A stretch of 64,000 bases of DNA from Denitrobacterium detoxificans (GTDB lineage Bacteria; Actinomycetota; Coriobacteriia; Coriobacteriales; Eggerthellaceae): the NCBI RefSeq assembly GCF_015062615.1, contig NZ_SUUH01000005.1, positions 62,001 to 126,000 on the forward strand, in the 5' to 3' direction. The number at the start of each line of letters is the position of its first letter. Position 1 is the first letter of the stretch. The notes under the pieces are model-generated. The model did no database searches. It was not told where the DNA came from and saw only the letters and a list, made by a program, of their open reading frames with translations. Shown piece by piece: positions 25,901 through 34,530 of this stretch. The position numbers and the translations under genes are program-made.

Positions 25901-28900
25901 TGCGAGGAGGCGTTTTCCCAGCCGCCTGCGTATAGTGGCGTATCGGATAACGGCTTGGTGGCCCCCGAGGGAACGTGCACGCTTACCCAGACAGTTCAGA
26001 TTGCCGCTCAAGGGTCGTCCGCTCAAACGCGTACGTATACGTTTACGTATGACACCACGGCGCCGGCTCTGTCCGTAGACTATGCGGCCGATTCCGTTAC
26101 GGTTACGGCAAGCGATTCTACGTATCTTGCGGGCATTAGCTTCCACAATCCCACGGATGGCACGTATTTCTATCGCGTGCTGGAAAGCGATGCCACGTCG
26201 ACTGAAGGCGGCACCTACACGTTTACCGTTTCGCGCGATGCCCTGAAGACTGCGTGGGCTGAAGCGGGCCTGCGCGAATCCGCTTTCCCCGCGGACCTTT
26301 CCGACTTGCCCGTATATGCATGGGATTATGGCTTGAACTACGCCACGTCGACCGCCACGGTTGAGCCCGACGATCAGGGCTTTGTGATTGAGGATGGCGT
26401 GCTCACGGGCTATGCGGGTACGAGTACGGTTGCCCAGATTCCCTCGGGCGTAACGGCTATTGCCGCACATGCGTTTGATGGCTCTGGCATTCAGGCGGTC
26501 GTCATTCCCGCAAGCGTGAGGACCATTGGCGAATCCGCTTTTGCGAACACCGCCTCTCTTACGTCGGTGACGTTTGCCGACGCAGCGCAAAGCGAGCTTG
26601 TGTCTCTGGGTGCCTCGGCATTCGAAAGTTCGGCGGTGGAGAAGATCGAGCTGCCCGCAAGCGTGCGGGAGCTTGGGTCGCGTGTGTTCGCTTCCTCAAG
26701 CTTGTCCACGGCATACATTCCCGGATCCATTACGGATCTCCCTGCAAGTGCGTTTGAGGGCTCGAGCCTCGCGACGCTCGTTCTGGGCGAGGGCGTGCAG
26801 AACATGGGCGCTTCGGCGCTTGCTAACTGCGAGGACCTTACCGTCGTGAAGACGGGCTCAAGCTTGTCCGACGACCATGTTTCCGAAGGCCTTCCGTCCT
26901 CCATGCGCTCTCTTGGCGAGGGTGCGTTTGCCGGTTGTACGGCGCTTACGTCTCTTACGCTCAATGAGGGTCTTGGCTCTATTGGCGGGGCGGCGTTTGC
27001 CAATGTGAACATCGATGCGCTGGTAGTTCCCGACTCCGTGAACGAGCTTGGGTTCACTTCGGCGGGCGAGGGTGCGTTTGCCCAGATGAACCATACGCGT
27101 AGCATCGTTGTGGGAGCTGGGTGCCCTGCGGAATCGCTCGTGGGCGCATTTGTGGGCGACACGGCGCTTGCGTCGATTGCCGTGGCCAATGGCTCTGCTA
27201 CGTGCAATTCCGTGGATGGGGTGCTCTTCAGCGCCGACGGCACGCAGCTCATCGCCTATCCTGCCGCTCGCTATGGCGATGCGGGCGCGTATACCATTCC
27301 CCAGGGAGTGAAGACGTTGGCCGCCTCGTCGTTCCGCGATGCCTGTCTGGCGCGCGTTGATTTCGGCTCCGTGTCCTCCATTGGCGCTTATGCGTTCAAG
27401 GGCGCGCGTCTCAGCGCGGGCGTGGCTCTGCCCGAAGGTTCCGTTGCCGTGGGCGATCACGCCTTCGAGGAAGCTCAGATGCCCAGCGTGGATCTGGGTG
27501 GAGCAACCCAGGTGGGCGCCTCGGCGTTTGCCTCCTGCCCGAACCTTGCCAACGTGAACTTCCGTTGCGATCTGAATGCGCTGGATTCCATTGGCGAGAG
27601 CGCGTTTGGCGTGTGCCCGCCGGGCGTGGCGACGCCGCTTGCAAGCGTGGTGCTGCCCGATTCCGTTACGTTCGTTGGCGCGGGCGCCTTTGCGAATAAT
27701 GGATCGCTGACGAGCGTTCACCTGGGCGCTGGTTTTCCCAGCTATGCAGCCGACGGTTCGTACACGTCGTACGACGAACTGTTCAGCGGCTGTGGCAACA
27801 TTTCTGAGCTTACGGTTTCGTCGGGTAACGAAGTGTACGTGGCGAACGAAAACGTGCTCTACCGTGAGGCTTCCGATGGCATGCATCTGGAAAAGGCCCT
27901 GCCCAGCGTTGCTCTGCAGGAATACCGCGTGCTTGACGGTACGGTTTCCATCGAATCCGATGCATTCAAGGGCATGACCACGCTGCAGCGCCTGGTGCTT
28001 CCCGAGGGGCTGCTCGTCATCAATTCGAATGCGTTCTACGGTTGTACCGCGCTTTCCGACGTGGTGTTCCCCGACAGCCTGCGTGAGGTGAATGGCTTCG
28101 GCAATACGGCATTGCAGATCGCCGACTTCGGTACGAACATCACCGCGGTGTATCGTGCCGCCTTTACCAACGCGAATCCAGAACATGTGGTCATTCGCGG
28201 TGGCCAGAGCGGTGAGTATTCCAACTCGACGCCGGGTAGCGTTGCGCGCCCCATGCAGACGCTGTATCTGGGCGAGGGAATGACGAAGGCCACGCTCACG
28301 CGCGGATCTATGGTTCCGCCCCAGGTGATCGTGGTTCCTTCGACGCTTACGAGCCTCACGCTCACGAAGTGCCAGAATGGCAATTACGATGCCGATAGCG
28401 TGACGGTGTATGCGCAGGAGGGCACGAAGGGGTGGAATGCCGCTCGTACGGCCATGGTCAACGCGGGTATCGACCCCGCTACGCACCTAGTTGCGTATAC
28501 GCCGCTTTCCGTTTCTGCCGTCTCCGATGCGGCATTCACCGCTGGTACGACGGTAACCGTTACGGCTACTGCTACGGGCGGCGTGGATGGCGCGAAGGAT
28601 TACCGATTCGTGCAGGTTACCTCTGATGGAAGCGAAACGGTGGTTCAGGATTGGGGCAGCGCGTCGACGTGTTCGTGGAAGGTTGCGCAAGGCGCGACGC
28701 TTTCCGCGCAAGTGCGCGATGCGTCCTATTATTCCGCTTCCGCCACGGCAACGTATGAGGCTCCTAGCGAGCCTGTCGACGATCCGAGCGAAGAGCCCGT
28801 GGCAACGCAGGCTATGTATCGTCTGTACAACCCCAATGGCGGCGAGCACTTCTACACGGCGAGCGCGGAAGAGCGCGATTGGCTGAGTACCCTTGGTTGG

Positions 28901-29212
28901 AAGTACGAGGGCATCGGCTGGACGGCGCCCGCTACGAGCGACGCGCCCGTGTACCGACTGTACAACCCCAATGGCGGCGACCATCATTACACTTCCAGCG
29001 TCGAGGAGCGCGATTGGCTGCGAGGGCTCGGCTGGAAGTACGAGGGCATCGGTTGGTATTCGGAAGACAGCGATGGCCAGGCACTGTATCGCCTGTACAA
29101 TCCCAACGCTGCTACGGGTTCCCATCACTACACCACGAGCGCCGAGGAACGCGACTTCCTGGCGAGCCTGGGATGGCAGAAGGAGGGCGTTGGCTGGTAT
29201 GGCGTGAAATAG
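22982..29212 (+). CDS. Secreted S8 subtilase with leucine-rich repeats and DUF5648 triple repeat
   Basis: 2075-2076 residues starting at GTG 22982, six bases after GGAGG. A signal peptide and a propeptide-like region (VTIIVQLYP, residues 80-190) precede the S8 catalytic domain. The likely triad is D233 (VIDSSIQDSH), H300 (SHGTHVAGIAAAN) and S634 (SGTSMASPYIAGA). A PA-like insert lies near 440-580. A beta-sandwich region near 700-870 follows, as in C5a-peptidase-type enzymes, then BspA-type leucine-rich repeats (near 1135-1790; IPASVRTIGESAFANTASL). The last 135 residues are DUF5648 repeats. The Asp motif is D-S-S rather than the usual D-[ST]-G, which deserves checking. Together with the neighbouring NEAT genes it suggests digestion of host haemoproteins at the surface; this is inference. 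Confidence 0.87.
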   Translation: MGMKFGRYGMRFACVLALAGSLAIPSQAALAQDAAESQASGSAVLSSVSADTLLTYAGGEEDSAAEASSEEQAEDGLVTIIVQLYPQEESTGFFGLFAQSDSDRHASVKATIRSLASGGDTGLFGFLTTQSDASDSLIELWDYYNVMDGFAVKAPASVLSDIQALPEVKNAFIEQSFSVEEDAEGDNAVDLAAQSDSLSAQESTWVRNQATLAMGNVDGVTESGAGQLIAVIDSSIQDSHIAFSGDMDDDSLAYSEEGIAAVRSQLSQGGQEARYVSEKIPFWYNYGMKTSSYATPMSSHGTHVAGIAAANAGQTLGVAPGAQIAAMGVDTNGAIYESNLLAALDDCAVLAPDVVNMSLGSDGGFSDEASSTYADCLETLRSKGCTVCVSQGNAYTSMGEGGTISSSNPDYGIVSDPASLTASLAVASVDNAVGGTYFTLDDGMQIEYCQATGGTNTTVKEFSDLANGTYALFDAHEGSTSDVAQLVEDVQQAGVSPAQICVLVDEGNMFLEPTQERVSRIRGQLGVAAIIVRQSSDTLSAVSIGTVNNVPVISVNATSGQALTEAAAAGRSMNLVQGLTLPVSTNYTASDYSSWGVTPELTLKPEISAPGGNIYSSVSSASSAEAYGRKSGTSMASPYIAGASALVQQYVETDAKFASLSSEEKGSLITQLLMGTARPLVDESQDNSYYSPRKQGAGMVDVAAATSTDVYVTVDGAADASRPKAELGDSDAGAWTFTVTLHNVGSESRSFGLSTAALSDAMSADDSSFALSSINYAGNGINVTYGGDAHEGSVTVPAGGQASVSVSLSCSPELRSHLLSLAENGTYVDGFAMFTSADGGVNLSVPFLAFLGDWAAASAFDAAVSDVQSGTASASLSAGCLLNANTLTALGVNPLLDSATIQSARTNVSLIDESKYVLSSSSASSAPNKVMPATSLLRNASSMAYSYVDASGNAKTYEYAYVSKSNTNEGHTFCEEAFSQPPAYSGVSDNGLVAPEGTCTLTQTVQIAAQGSSAQTRTYTFTYDTTAPALSVDYAADSVTVTASDSTYLAGISFHNPTDGTYFYRVLESDATSTEGGTYTFTVSRDALKTAWAEAGLRESAFPADLSDLPVYAWDYGLNYATSTATVEPDDQGFVIEDGVLTGYAGTSTVAQIPSGVTAIAAHAFDGSGIQAVVIPASVRTIGESAFANTASLTSVTFADAAQSELVSLGASAFESSAVEKIELPASVRELGSRVFASSSLSTAYIPGSITDLPASAFEGSSLATLVLGEGVQNMGASALANCEDLTVVKTGSSLSDDHVSEGLPSSMRSLGEGAFAGCTALTSLTLNEGLGSIGGAAFANVNIDALVVPDSVNELGFTSAGEGAFAQMNHTRSIVVGAGCPAESLVGAFVGDTALASIAVANGSATCNSVDGVLFSADGTQLIAYPAARYGDAGAYTIPQGVKTLAASSFRDACLARVDFGSVSSIGAYAFKGARLSAGVALPEGSVAVGDHAFEEAQMPSVDLGGATQVGASAFASCPNLANVNFRCDLNALDSIGESAFGVCPPGVATPLASVVLPDSVTFVGAGAFANNGSLTSVHLGAGFPSYAADGSYTSYDELFSGCGNISELTVSSGNEVYVANENVLYREASDGMHLEKALPSVALQEYRVLDGTVSIESDAFKGMTTLQRLVLPEGLLVINSNAFYGCTALSDVVFPDSLREVNGFGNTALQIADFGTNITAVYRAAFTNANPEHVVIRGGQSGEYSNSTPGSVARPMQTLYLGEGMTKATLTRGSMVPPQVIVVPSTLTSLTLTKCQNGNYDADSVTVYAQEGTKGWNAARTAMVNAGIDPATHLVAYTPLSVSAVSDAAFTAGTTVTVTATATGGVDGAKDYRFVQVTSDGSETVVQDWGSASTCSWKVAQGATLSAQVRDASYYSASATATYEAPSEPVDDPSEEPVATQAMYRLYNPNGGEHFYTASAEERDWLSTLGWKYEGIGWTAPATSDAPVYRLYNPNGGDHHYTSSVEERDWLRGLGWKYEGIGWYSEDSDGQALYRLYNPNAATGSHHYTTSAEERDFLASLGWQKEGVGWYGVK

Positions 29213-29333
29213 CGTACGTGCGCGGTACTCCTTTTCGGGTGCGGTTTTCCTTGATGGGGAGCATGCGTGTGATGTTGGGGTGTTCGTCCAATCGGGCTAG
29301 ACAGCATGACCGATTGGGGTAGAATTACCCATT

Positions 29334-29353
29334 TAGTAAGGCTGGGCTAACTA
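29334..29353 (+). promoter_or_regulatory. Shared 20-bp dyad operator, site 2
   Basis: TAGTAAG-N6-CTAACTA, upstream of the NEAT/importer operon. A TATATAAG -10-like sequence lies at 29364-29371, so the dyad overlaps the -35 position. The 206-base gap (29213-29418) holds no gene. Confidence 0.55.
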
Positions 29354-29418
29354 TAGTCATGTGTATATAAGAGCGGGGTTCACGCTCCGTTGTGCAATAG
29401 AAAGCAGGGTATGAACGA

Positions 29419-30828
29419 ATGAATAACGAGTCGATGGTTATGCGCGGCGGTCGCGTTGCCTTTTCCGCCGTTTTGGCTGCAACGTTGGTTGCCGGTACGG
29501 CGGGCGTTGCTCCGGTAAGCGTTGCTTCAGCCGCTACGGTTTCCGATAGCACGTACGGCACGCTCGATACCGCCGATCTGCCGAATGGCACGTACACGGT
29601 CGACGTTGTCTTGAAGAGCGCTGACAATATCGCGAACGATTCCATGGCAAGCGCGGCGTTCAACGGCACGCAAACGCTCACGGTGAAGAACGGCTCGTAC
29701 ACGCTTACCCAGAAGCTGGGCACGGTGTCTGCCATGGGCATAACGGGTCACGTTACTGGCCTGAAGTATTACAAGAGCTTTAGCCAGTCGGGTTCTGCCG
29801 TGAAGGGTAGCAACGCTGTTTCCGTTTCCATAAGCGGTAGCCAGGCCGACATTCCCCTGGTGAAGCCCGAGAGCGATTATGCCCCCATCGCGCTGCAGAG
29901 CAGCGATAGCCCCATGGGCGAGACCTATGTCGATGCGGCGCTGTACATCGACTGGGAAAGCCTGCAGGTTGTTTCCATTGACGACCCTTCTGTCGTGGAC
30001 GCTTCCGCTCTGGAAGCGGCCGTGGAAAAGGGTCAGGCGCTCGTGGATGCCGGTAATGCGTCCGACGAGCTTACTGCTGCCATGAGCGAAGCGGCTGCCG
30101 TGCTGGAAGATGCCAGCGCTACGCAGGATCAGGTGGATGCTGCGCTTTCCAAGCTGCAGGCGGCTCTGGGTGAAGACGAGTCCTCCGAGGATCCCTCGAA
30201 CGAGGCCGCTACTTCTACCGATGCCAGCCAGAACAACAATGGCGATGGCAATGGCCTTTCCGCTCAGTCGGAAACCAACGATGAGGGCTTCCAGGTGGGC
30301 CATGTGTATGCAGTGCCCATCATGTTCGCCAAGGAGGGTACGTCGCAGACGTCCATGGCGAACCAGTACTTTGGCGACGTGGCGCTCGTGCGTCCGCAGA
30401 GCGATGGCACGTATACAGTGAGCTTCTCCACCAACCGCCCCGACTACATCGAGGGCCTTTCGAGCAGCGCGGGCAAGGTGTCCATTACCAACGAATCTTC
30501 CAGCAGCCGTCAGTACACCATGACGGTGCCCGCCACGGAAAGCGACACCGTGTATGGCGTGACCATGACCATCGTCCCCATGAAGGAACTGGGTGGCGGC
30601 CCCGTTTCCGCCGATCTGCATATTTACTATTCGCAGGCCGTTGACAAGGGTGGCGACACGGGCCAGATCGCAACGTCCGCCAAAGACTCTGGCGTGTCCA
30701 CCAGCGGTAGCGTGCTTCCCAATACGGGCGACGAGCTGCCCGCGGGCGCCGTGCCTGCTGCGGCCGTTCTTGCGGTTGGCGCTGGTGCCGTTGCCGTTGC
30801 TGCGCGTAGGAAGATGAACGAGCAGTAA
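29419..30828 (+). CDS. Cell-wall-anchored double-NEAT haem-binding protein
   Basis: 469 residues. A signal peptide ends near SVASAATV. The first NEAT domain (near 52-190) opens with LPNGTYTVDVVLKS and NDSMAS and ends at VDAALYIDWESL. A helical segment follows (near 195-250), then a second NEAT domain (near 290-410; SMANQYFGDVALV, SADLHIYYSQ). LPNTG (433-437), a hydrophobic helix and the basic tail RRKMNEQ form a complete sortase signal. NEAT domains bind haem or haemoproteins at Gram-positive surfaces. The classic Y-x3-Y motif is not clear in either domain, so the haem ligands may differ. A tiny out-of-phase ATG-AAC-GAA-TGA precedes and overlaps the start. Confidence 0.87.
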   Translation: MNNESMVMRGGRVAFSAVLAATLVAGTAGVAPVSVASAATVSDSTYGTLDTADLPNGTYTVDVVLKSADNIANDSMASAAFNGTQTLTVKNGSYTLTQKLGTVSAMGITGHVTGLKYYKSFSQSGSAVKGSNAVSVSISGSQADIPLVKPESDYAPIALQSSDSPMGETYVDAALYIDWESLQVVSIDDPSVVDASALEAAVEKGQALVDAGNASDELTAAMSEAAAVLEDASATQDQVDAALSKLQAALGEDESSEDPSNEAATSTDASQNNNGDGNGLSAQSETNDEGFQVGHVYAVPIMFAKEGTSQTSMANQYFGDVALVRPQSDGTYTVSFSTNRPDYIEGLSSSAGKVSITNESSSSRQYTMTVPATESDTVYGVTMTIVPMKELGGGPVSADLHIYYSQAVDKGGDTGQIATSAKDSGVSTSGSVLPNTGDELPAGAVPAAAVLAVGAGAVAVAARRKMNEQ

Positions 30829-30844
30829 GCACGTGCTCGTTTTG
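30817..30844 (+). terminator. Hairpin over the stop codon of the NEAT wall-protein gene
   Basis: AACGAGCA (30817-30824) pairs perfectly with TGCTCGTT (30834-30841), followed by TTTG. It straddles the stop codon and may act as an attenuator, giving more wall protein than importer. Confidence 0.45.
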
Positions 30845-30870
30845 CTAGATAGTTGCAAAGGAATCAAGCT

Positions 30871-31746
30871 ATGACTCATCGAGTGAAACTCACTTCTCTT
30901 GCGGCATGCGCCTTCGCATGCGCTCTGGTTGCGCTTGCCGTTGTGTGCCCCCGTGCCGCTTGGGCAAACGCTGCGGTTTACACTGCTACTGCCACGCCCA
31001 GTTACACCAACCCCGTTACGGGCGCTGTAGAGGATAGCGCCGGCGAAAGCGGCCAGACCCTGGGCGCAACCATGGTAACCGGCATCGTGCAGCCTGAAGC
31101 GTTCGTGCAGGATCAGGGCAACGGCGAAGTGCTCGTATCCGTGCGTTTCTACGAGGCGGATCAGATTGGCGATGTTACCGTTGCCGCTAGCGTTGATGGC
31201 TCTTCGTATGGTGCGTCGCAGCAGGCGGAAAAGCTTTCCACCAATGCTGAGACCAATATGGTCGACCTGCAGCTTACGGCAGCTAACACCACGCCTACGC
31301 TGCGCTTTGAGATGTACGTTACGCCCATGGGCCGTTCGGTTACGTTCTTCGTGACGATTTCCGACTTGACCGAGGGCAATACCGCTGGCTTTGCCCAGGC
31401 CATCGATGTAGACGCGCTGAATGCGGCCTCCGCGGGCTCCTCCAGCGCTTCCACGGGTTCCGAATCTAACGCCTCTTCGGAGGGCAGCGTTTCCACCTCG
31501 GGCGATTCTGTTAAGGGCGTGTCCGAGTACAACGCCGATGGCAACCAGGTTAAGGACGGCGCTGCCGACAATGGCGCTTCCAGTTTGAACTACCCGCTTA
31601 TCATTGGCATTATCCTGGCCGTGGTAGTCGTTGCGGGCGTTATTGTGTACGTTGCGGTGCTGAAGCCGAACCGTGCCAAGCAGGATGCCGCCGCAGCTGC
31701 TGCTGCCGCGGCAGCTCGTGGCCCCCATCAGGGTGATCAGGACTAA
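30871..31746 (+). CDS. Membrane-anchored NEAT-like haem-transfer protein
   Basis: 291 residues from ATG 30871 (AAAGGA eight bases upstream). A signal peptide (ACALVALAVVCPRAAWA) is followed by a NEAT-like domain near 35-175. It opens with LGATMVTGIVQPEAF and continues with beta strands such as LRFEMYVTPMGRSVTFFV. A Ser/Gly-rich linker leads to one membrane helix (LIIGIILAVVVVAGVIVYVA, near 240-262) and a short Ala-rich tail. The protein sits directly before the IsdE-like lipoprotein gene. The layout suggests it takes haem from the wall protein and hands it to the lipoprotein, as IsdC-like proteins do; that is an inference from position and topology. Confidence 0.75.
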   Translation: MTHRVKLTSLAACAFACALVALAVVCPRAAWANAAVYTATATPSYTNPVTGAVEDSAGESGQTLGATMVTGIVQPEAFVQDQGNGEVLVSVRFYEADQIGDVTVAASVDGSSYGASQQAEKLSTNAETNMVDLQLTAANTTPTLRFEMYVTPMGRSVTFFVTISDLTEGNTAGFAQAIDVDALNAASAGSSSASTGSESNASSEGSVSTSGDSVKGVSEYNADGNQVKDGAADNGASSLNYPLIIGIILAVVVVAGVIVYVAVLKPNRAKQDAAAAAAAAAARGPHQGDQD

Positions 31747-31748
31747 TC

Positions 31749-32645
31749 TTGCGTTGCGTTTCTCGTAGGAAGTTCGTTGGCTGGGCGGCTGCGGCATGCG
31801 CCGCGGCTGCCTTGCCGGCGTCGTTGTGTGGGTGCGTGAACCAGCATCCGGAACTCGAAGAGGGTAGTAGCCCCAAGCTCGTTATGACGAGCCCCGCGGG
31901 CTTGCATATTGCCGATAGGCTCGAGCTCGATCTTATCGGCATCCCCACCACGACGTCCGACGTCCCCGAACGCTATGCGAACGTTACCCAAGTGGGCACG
32001 GCTATGGCTCCCGACCTAGAGCTTCTTGCCAGTATGCATCCCACGTGCGTTATCTCGCCGAATACGTTGCAGGCCGATCTGCAGCCGAAGTACGCGGGTA
32101 TTCACGTAGGGTGCATATTCCTCGACCTTACCAGCGTTGCCGGTCTGTACGATTCCATCGATTACCTGGGTCGAAAATTCGACCGTGAAGAACAGGCGGC
32201 AGCGCAGCGCGCGGAATATGAGCAGTTCATGCGTGCGTACAATGCCACCATCAGCGATCGCACCGCACCGCGTGTGCTGGTGCTCATGGGCGTTCCCGGC
32301 TCGTACATGGTTGCCACGGAAAACTGCTATGCGGGCAGCTTGGTGCAGATGGCGGGCGCCGAAAACGTGTACGCCGGTACTACCGAGGAATTCCTCGATG
32401 CCAATACCGAGGACATGCTTTCGCGCGACCCCGACATCATCCTGCGTACCGCCCACGCTCTGCCCGACGACGTGCGTCAGATGTTCGCCCAGGAATTCGA
32501 GACGAACGACATCTGGAAGCACTTCAGGGCCGTGCAAGAGGGTAGGGTATACGACCTTACGTATTCGAACTTTGGCATGAGCGCCACGTTCTCGTACCCC
32601 GATGCGCTCAATGAATTGCGCACGTATCTCTATGAAAGCGCCTAG
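31749..32645 (+). CDS. isdE: IsdE-like haem ABC transporter substrate-binding lipoprotein
   Basis: 298 residues starting at TTG 31749, six bases after AGGA and only two bases after the previous stop. The N-terminus has a twin-arginine motif (SRRKFVG) and ends in the lipobox SLCGC, so it may be a Tat-exported lipoprotein. The body closely follows the IsdE pattern: LIGIPTTTSDVPERY, VGTAMAPDLELLASMHPTCV and LDLTSVAGLYDSIDYLGRKF with REEQ. IsdE-type proteins bind haem with Met and His ligands and deliver it to an IsdF-type permease. Neighbours on both sides fit that job. The gene symbol is by family resemblance only. Confidence 0.85.
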   Translation: MRCVSRRKFVGWAAAACAAAALPASLCGCVNQHPELEEGSSPKLVMTSPAGLHIADRLELDLIGIPTTTSDVPERYANVTQVGTAMAPDLELLASMHPTCVISPNTLQADLQPKYAGIHVGCIFLDLTSVAGLYDSIDYLGRKFDREEQAAAQRAEYEQFMRAYNATISDRTAPRVLVLMGVPGSYMVATENCYAGSLVQMAGAENVYAGTTEEFLDANTEDMLSRDPDIILRTAHALPDDVRQMFAQEFETNDIWKHFRAVQEGRVYDLTYSNFGMSATFSYPDALNELRTYLYESA

Positions 32646-32666
32646 GCGCGGAAACCGGAAGGTAGT

Positions 32667-33701
32667 ATGCATCATCTAGCGAAGAAGAGGCGCCCGCGCG
32701 CCGAGGTGCCCAGCACGGCGCGGCGTGTTACGGCGTTTGTCGTAACGGCGGTGGCGCTCATTGCGCTGTTTTTCGTGGCAGTGAACACGGGTAGCTTGAA
32801 AGTGTCGCCCGAGCAGCTTATCAACGGTCTGTTCGTATCGTACGACGATAGCGTAGCCACTGTCTACGATTTGCGCTTCCCGCGTATTTTCATTGCGCTG
32901 GTGGGCGGTGCTGCATTGGCGTGCAGCGGCGTGTTGTTGCAGGCGGTTATCCGCAACCCGCTGGCCGATCCAGGAATCATCGGCATTTCCGCAGGTGCGG
33001 AATGTTGCGCCGTGCTTATAACAGCGTTTTTCCCCATGCTGTTCTACTTCACGCCTATTTTGGCGTTTTGCGGTGGCCTTCTGGCATTCGGCATGGTGTA
33101 TACGCTTTCGTGGCATGCGGGGCGCATCTCTCCTTTGCGCATCATTCTGGTGGGCGTTGCCGTGAGCGCCATGTTCACCGGCATTGCTGCTTGCCTAAGC
33201 GGCTCCACGGGTGGCGTTTCTTCGAGCGTTACGAGCATCGTCGAGTCGAGCATCACCATGAAGACGTGGGATGATTTTGCCACGTTGGCGGGGCACGCGG
33301 TTGTTGGCTTGGTGCTTTCCCTGCTTGTGTTCAAGCGCTGCGACCTGCTTTCCCTGGAAGACAAGACGGCGCGTTCTCTGGGCGTGAACGTTAATCTCAA
33401 TCGCTTGGCCATTTCGGCTATCGCGGTGCTCCTGGCCTCTATTACCACGGCCATCATTGGCCCCATTAGCTTCCTGGGCCTGATCGTGCCTCATTGCGCG
33501 CGCTTGCTGGTGGGCACGAGCCACAAGGTGCTCATTCCGTACTCCATGCTCTTGGGTGCGTTTTGCCTGCTGCTTGCCGATACACTGGGACGCACTATCG
33601 TTGCCCCGTATGAAATTTCCGCTGCCGTGATTATGTCGATCGTCGGCGGTCCCGTGTTTATCTTCCTGCTGCGGAGGGCGCGTGATACCTATGGCGCATA
33701 A
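32667..33701 (+). CDS. isdF: FecCD/IsdF-family haem or siderophore ABC permease
   Basis: 344 residues with about ten membrane helices. Diagnostic FecCD motifs are LRFPRIFIALVGGAALACSG near residue 70, NPLADPGIIGISAGAECCAV near 100, and GPISFLGLIVPHCARLLVG near 268-290. Members form the membrane channel of iron-chelate or haem importers. It lies 21 bases after the IsdE-like gene and overlaps the ATPase gene by 20 bases, completing an SBP-permease-ATPase set. The substrate is inferred to be haem from the adjacent NEAT genes. Confidence 0.88.
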   Translation: MHHLAKKRRPRAEVPSTARRVTAFVVTAVALIALFFVAVNTGSLKVSPEQLINGLFVSYDDSVATVYDLRFPRIFIALVGGAALACSGVLLQAVIRNPLADPGIIGISAGAECCAVLITAFFPMLFYFTPILAFCGGLLAFGMVYTLSWHAGRISPLRIILVGVAVSAMFTGIAACLSGSTGGVSSSVTSIVESSITMKTWDDFATLAGHAVVGLVLSLLVFKRCDLLSLEDKTARSLGVNVNLNRLAISAIAVLLASITTAIIGPISFLGLIVPHCARLLVGTSHKVLIPYSMLLGAFCLLLADTLGRTIVAPYEISAAVIMSIVGGPVFIFLLRRARDTYGA

Positions 33702-34488
33702 CGTTTTCACCGTACAGGACCTTACGTTTGGATACACGCGCAACAACCTGTTGTTTGAGGATTTGTCGCTCACCATTCGCGAGGGGTGCATCACCACACT
33801 CATCGGCGCGAATGGCTCGGGTAAGTCGACGTTGTTCAATTTGCTTACGAAGAACCTTTCGCCCCTGTCCGGCCAGATCTTTCTGCGTGGCGGCAACGTA
33901 GCCGACCTGCGCTTGTTCGATTTCGCCAAGCTCGTGGCCATTGTGCATCAGACGAATACCGCTCCTTCCGACCTCACCGTCGAGGATCTGGTTTCCTTTG
34001 GCCGCTTCCCGCATCGTCATGGCACGTGCACGGCACATCGCGCCGAAGCCATCGAGGAAGACGAGTGCTGCGTGAACTGGGCTCTCGACGTAACCAACCT
34101 GCAAGATGTGCGTAAGCGTGCTGTTTCTGCCCTTTCGGGTGGCCAGCGTCAGCGCGTGTGGATCGCCATGAGCCTGGCCCAGGGTTCCAGCGTGCTCTTG
34201 CTCGATGAGCCTACGACATACTTGGATATTCGCTATCAGCTGGACATCTTGGAACTGGTGCGTACGCTGAATCGCGAATACGGCATGACTATCATCATGG
34301 TGCTGCACGACATGAACCAGGCGCTGCATTACAGTGACGAGGTCATCGCCCTGGCGCATGGGCGCATTGCCGCTCAAGGTGCGCCCGAGGAAATCGTCAC
34401 GGGCGAGCTGTTGCGCGAAGTGTATGGCGTCGATCTGGACGTGGTGTCCGTGAACGGTAAGCCGTTCGTTTTGAATGTGGGTAAATAG
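33682..34488 (+). CDS. FepC-type ABC importer ATPase
   Basis: 268 residues. Walker A GANGSGKST, signature LSGGQRQRVWIAMSLAQ, Walker B VLLLDEPTTYLD and the switch His in VLHDMNQAL are all intact. It is the energy-coupling subunit of the haem importer. GTG 33682 (GGAGGG four bases upstream) is taken as start, inside the permease gene; ATG 33691 is a possible alternative. An acidic insert near residues 108-128 (EEDECC) differs from typical FepC and may be a local extension. Confidence 0.87.
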   Translation: MIPMAHNVFTVQDLTFGYTRNNLLFEDLSLTIREGCITTLIGANGSGKSTLFNLLTKNLSPLSGQIFLRGGNVADLRLFDFAKLVAIVHQTNTAPSDLTVEDLVSFGRFPHRHGTCTAHRAEAIEEDECCVNWALDVTNLQDVRKRAVSALSGGQRQRVWIAMSLAQGSSVLLLDEPTTYLDIRYQLDILELVRTLNREYGMTIIMVLHDMNQALHYSDEVIALAHGRIAAQGAPEEIVTGELLREVYGVDLDVVSVNGKPFVLNVGK

Positions 34489-34530
34489 GGCCGCGTCCTG
34501 CGTGCGCGGTTGTGCGAAGGCGGATACGAA

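Noticed and set aside
29334..29353. Classical DtxR/IdeR or Fur box
   Set aside because: The TTAG and CTAA halves are there, but the six-base spacing does not fit the standard 19-bp boxes, so the regulator is left unnamed.
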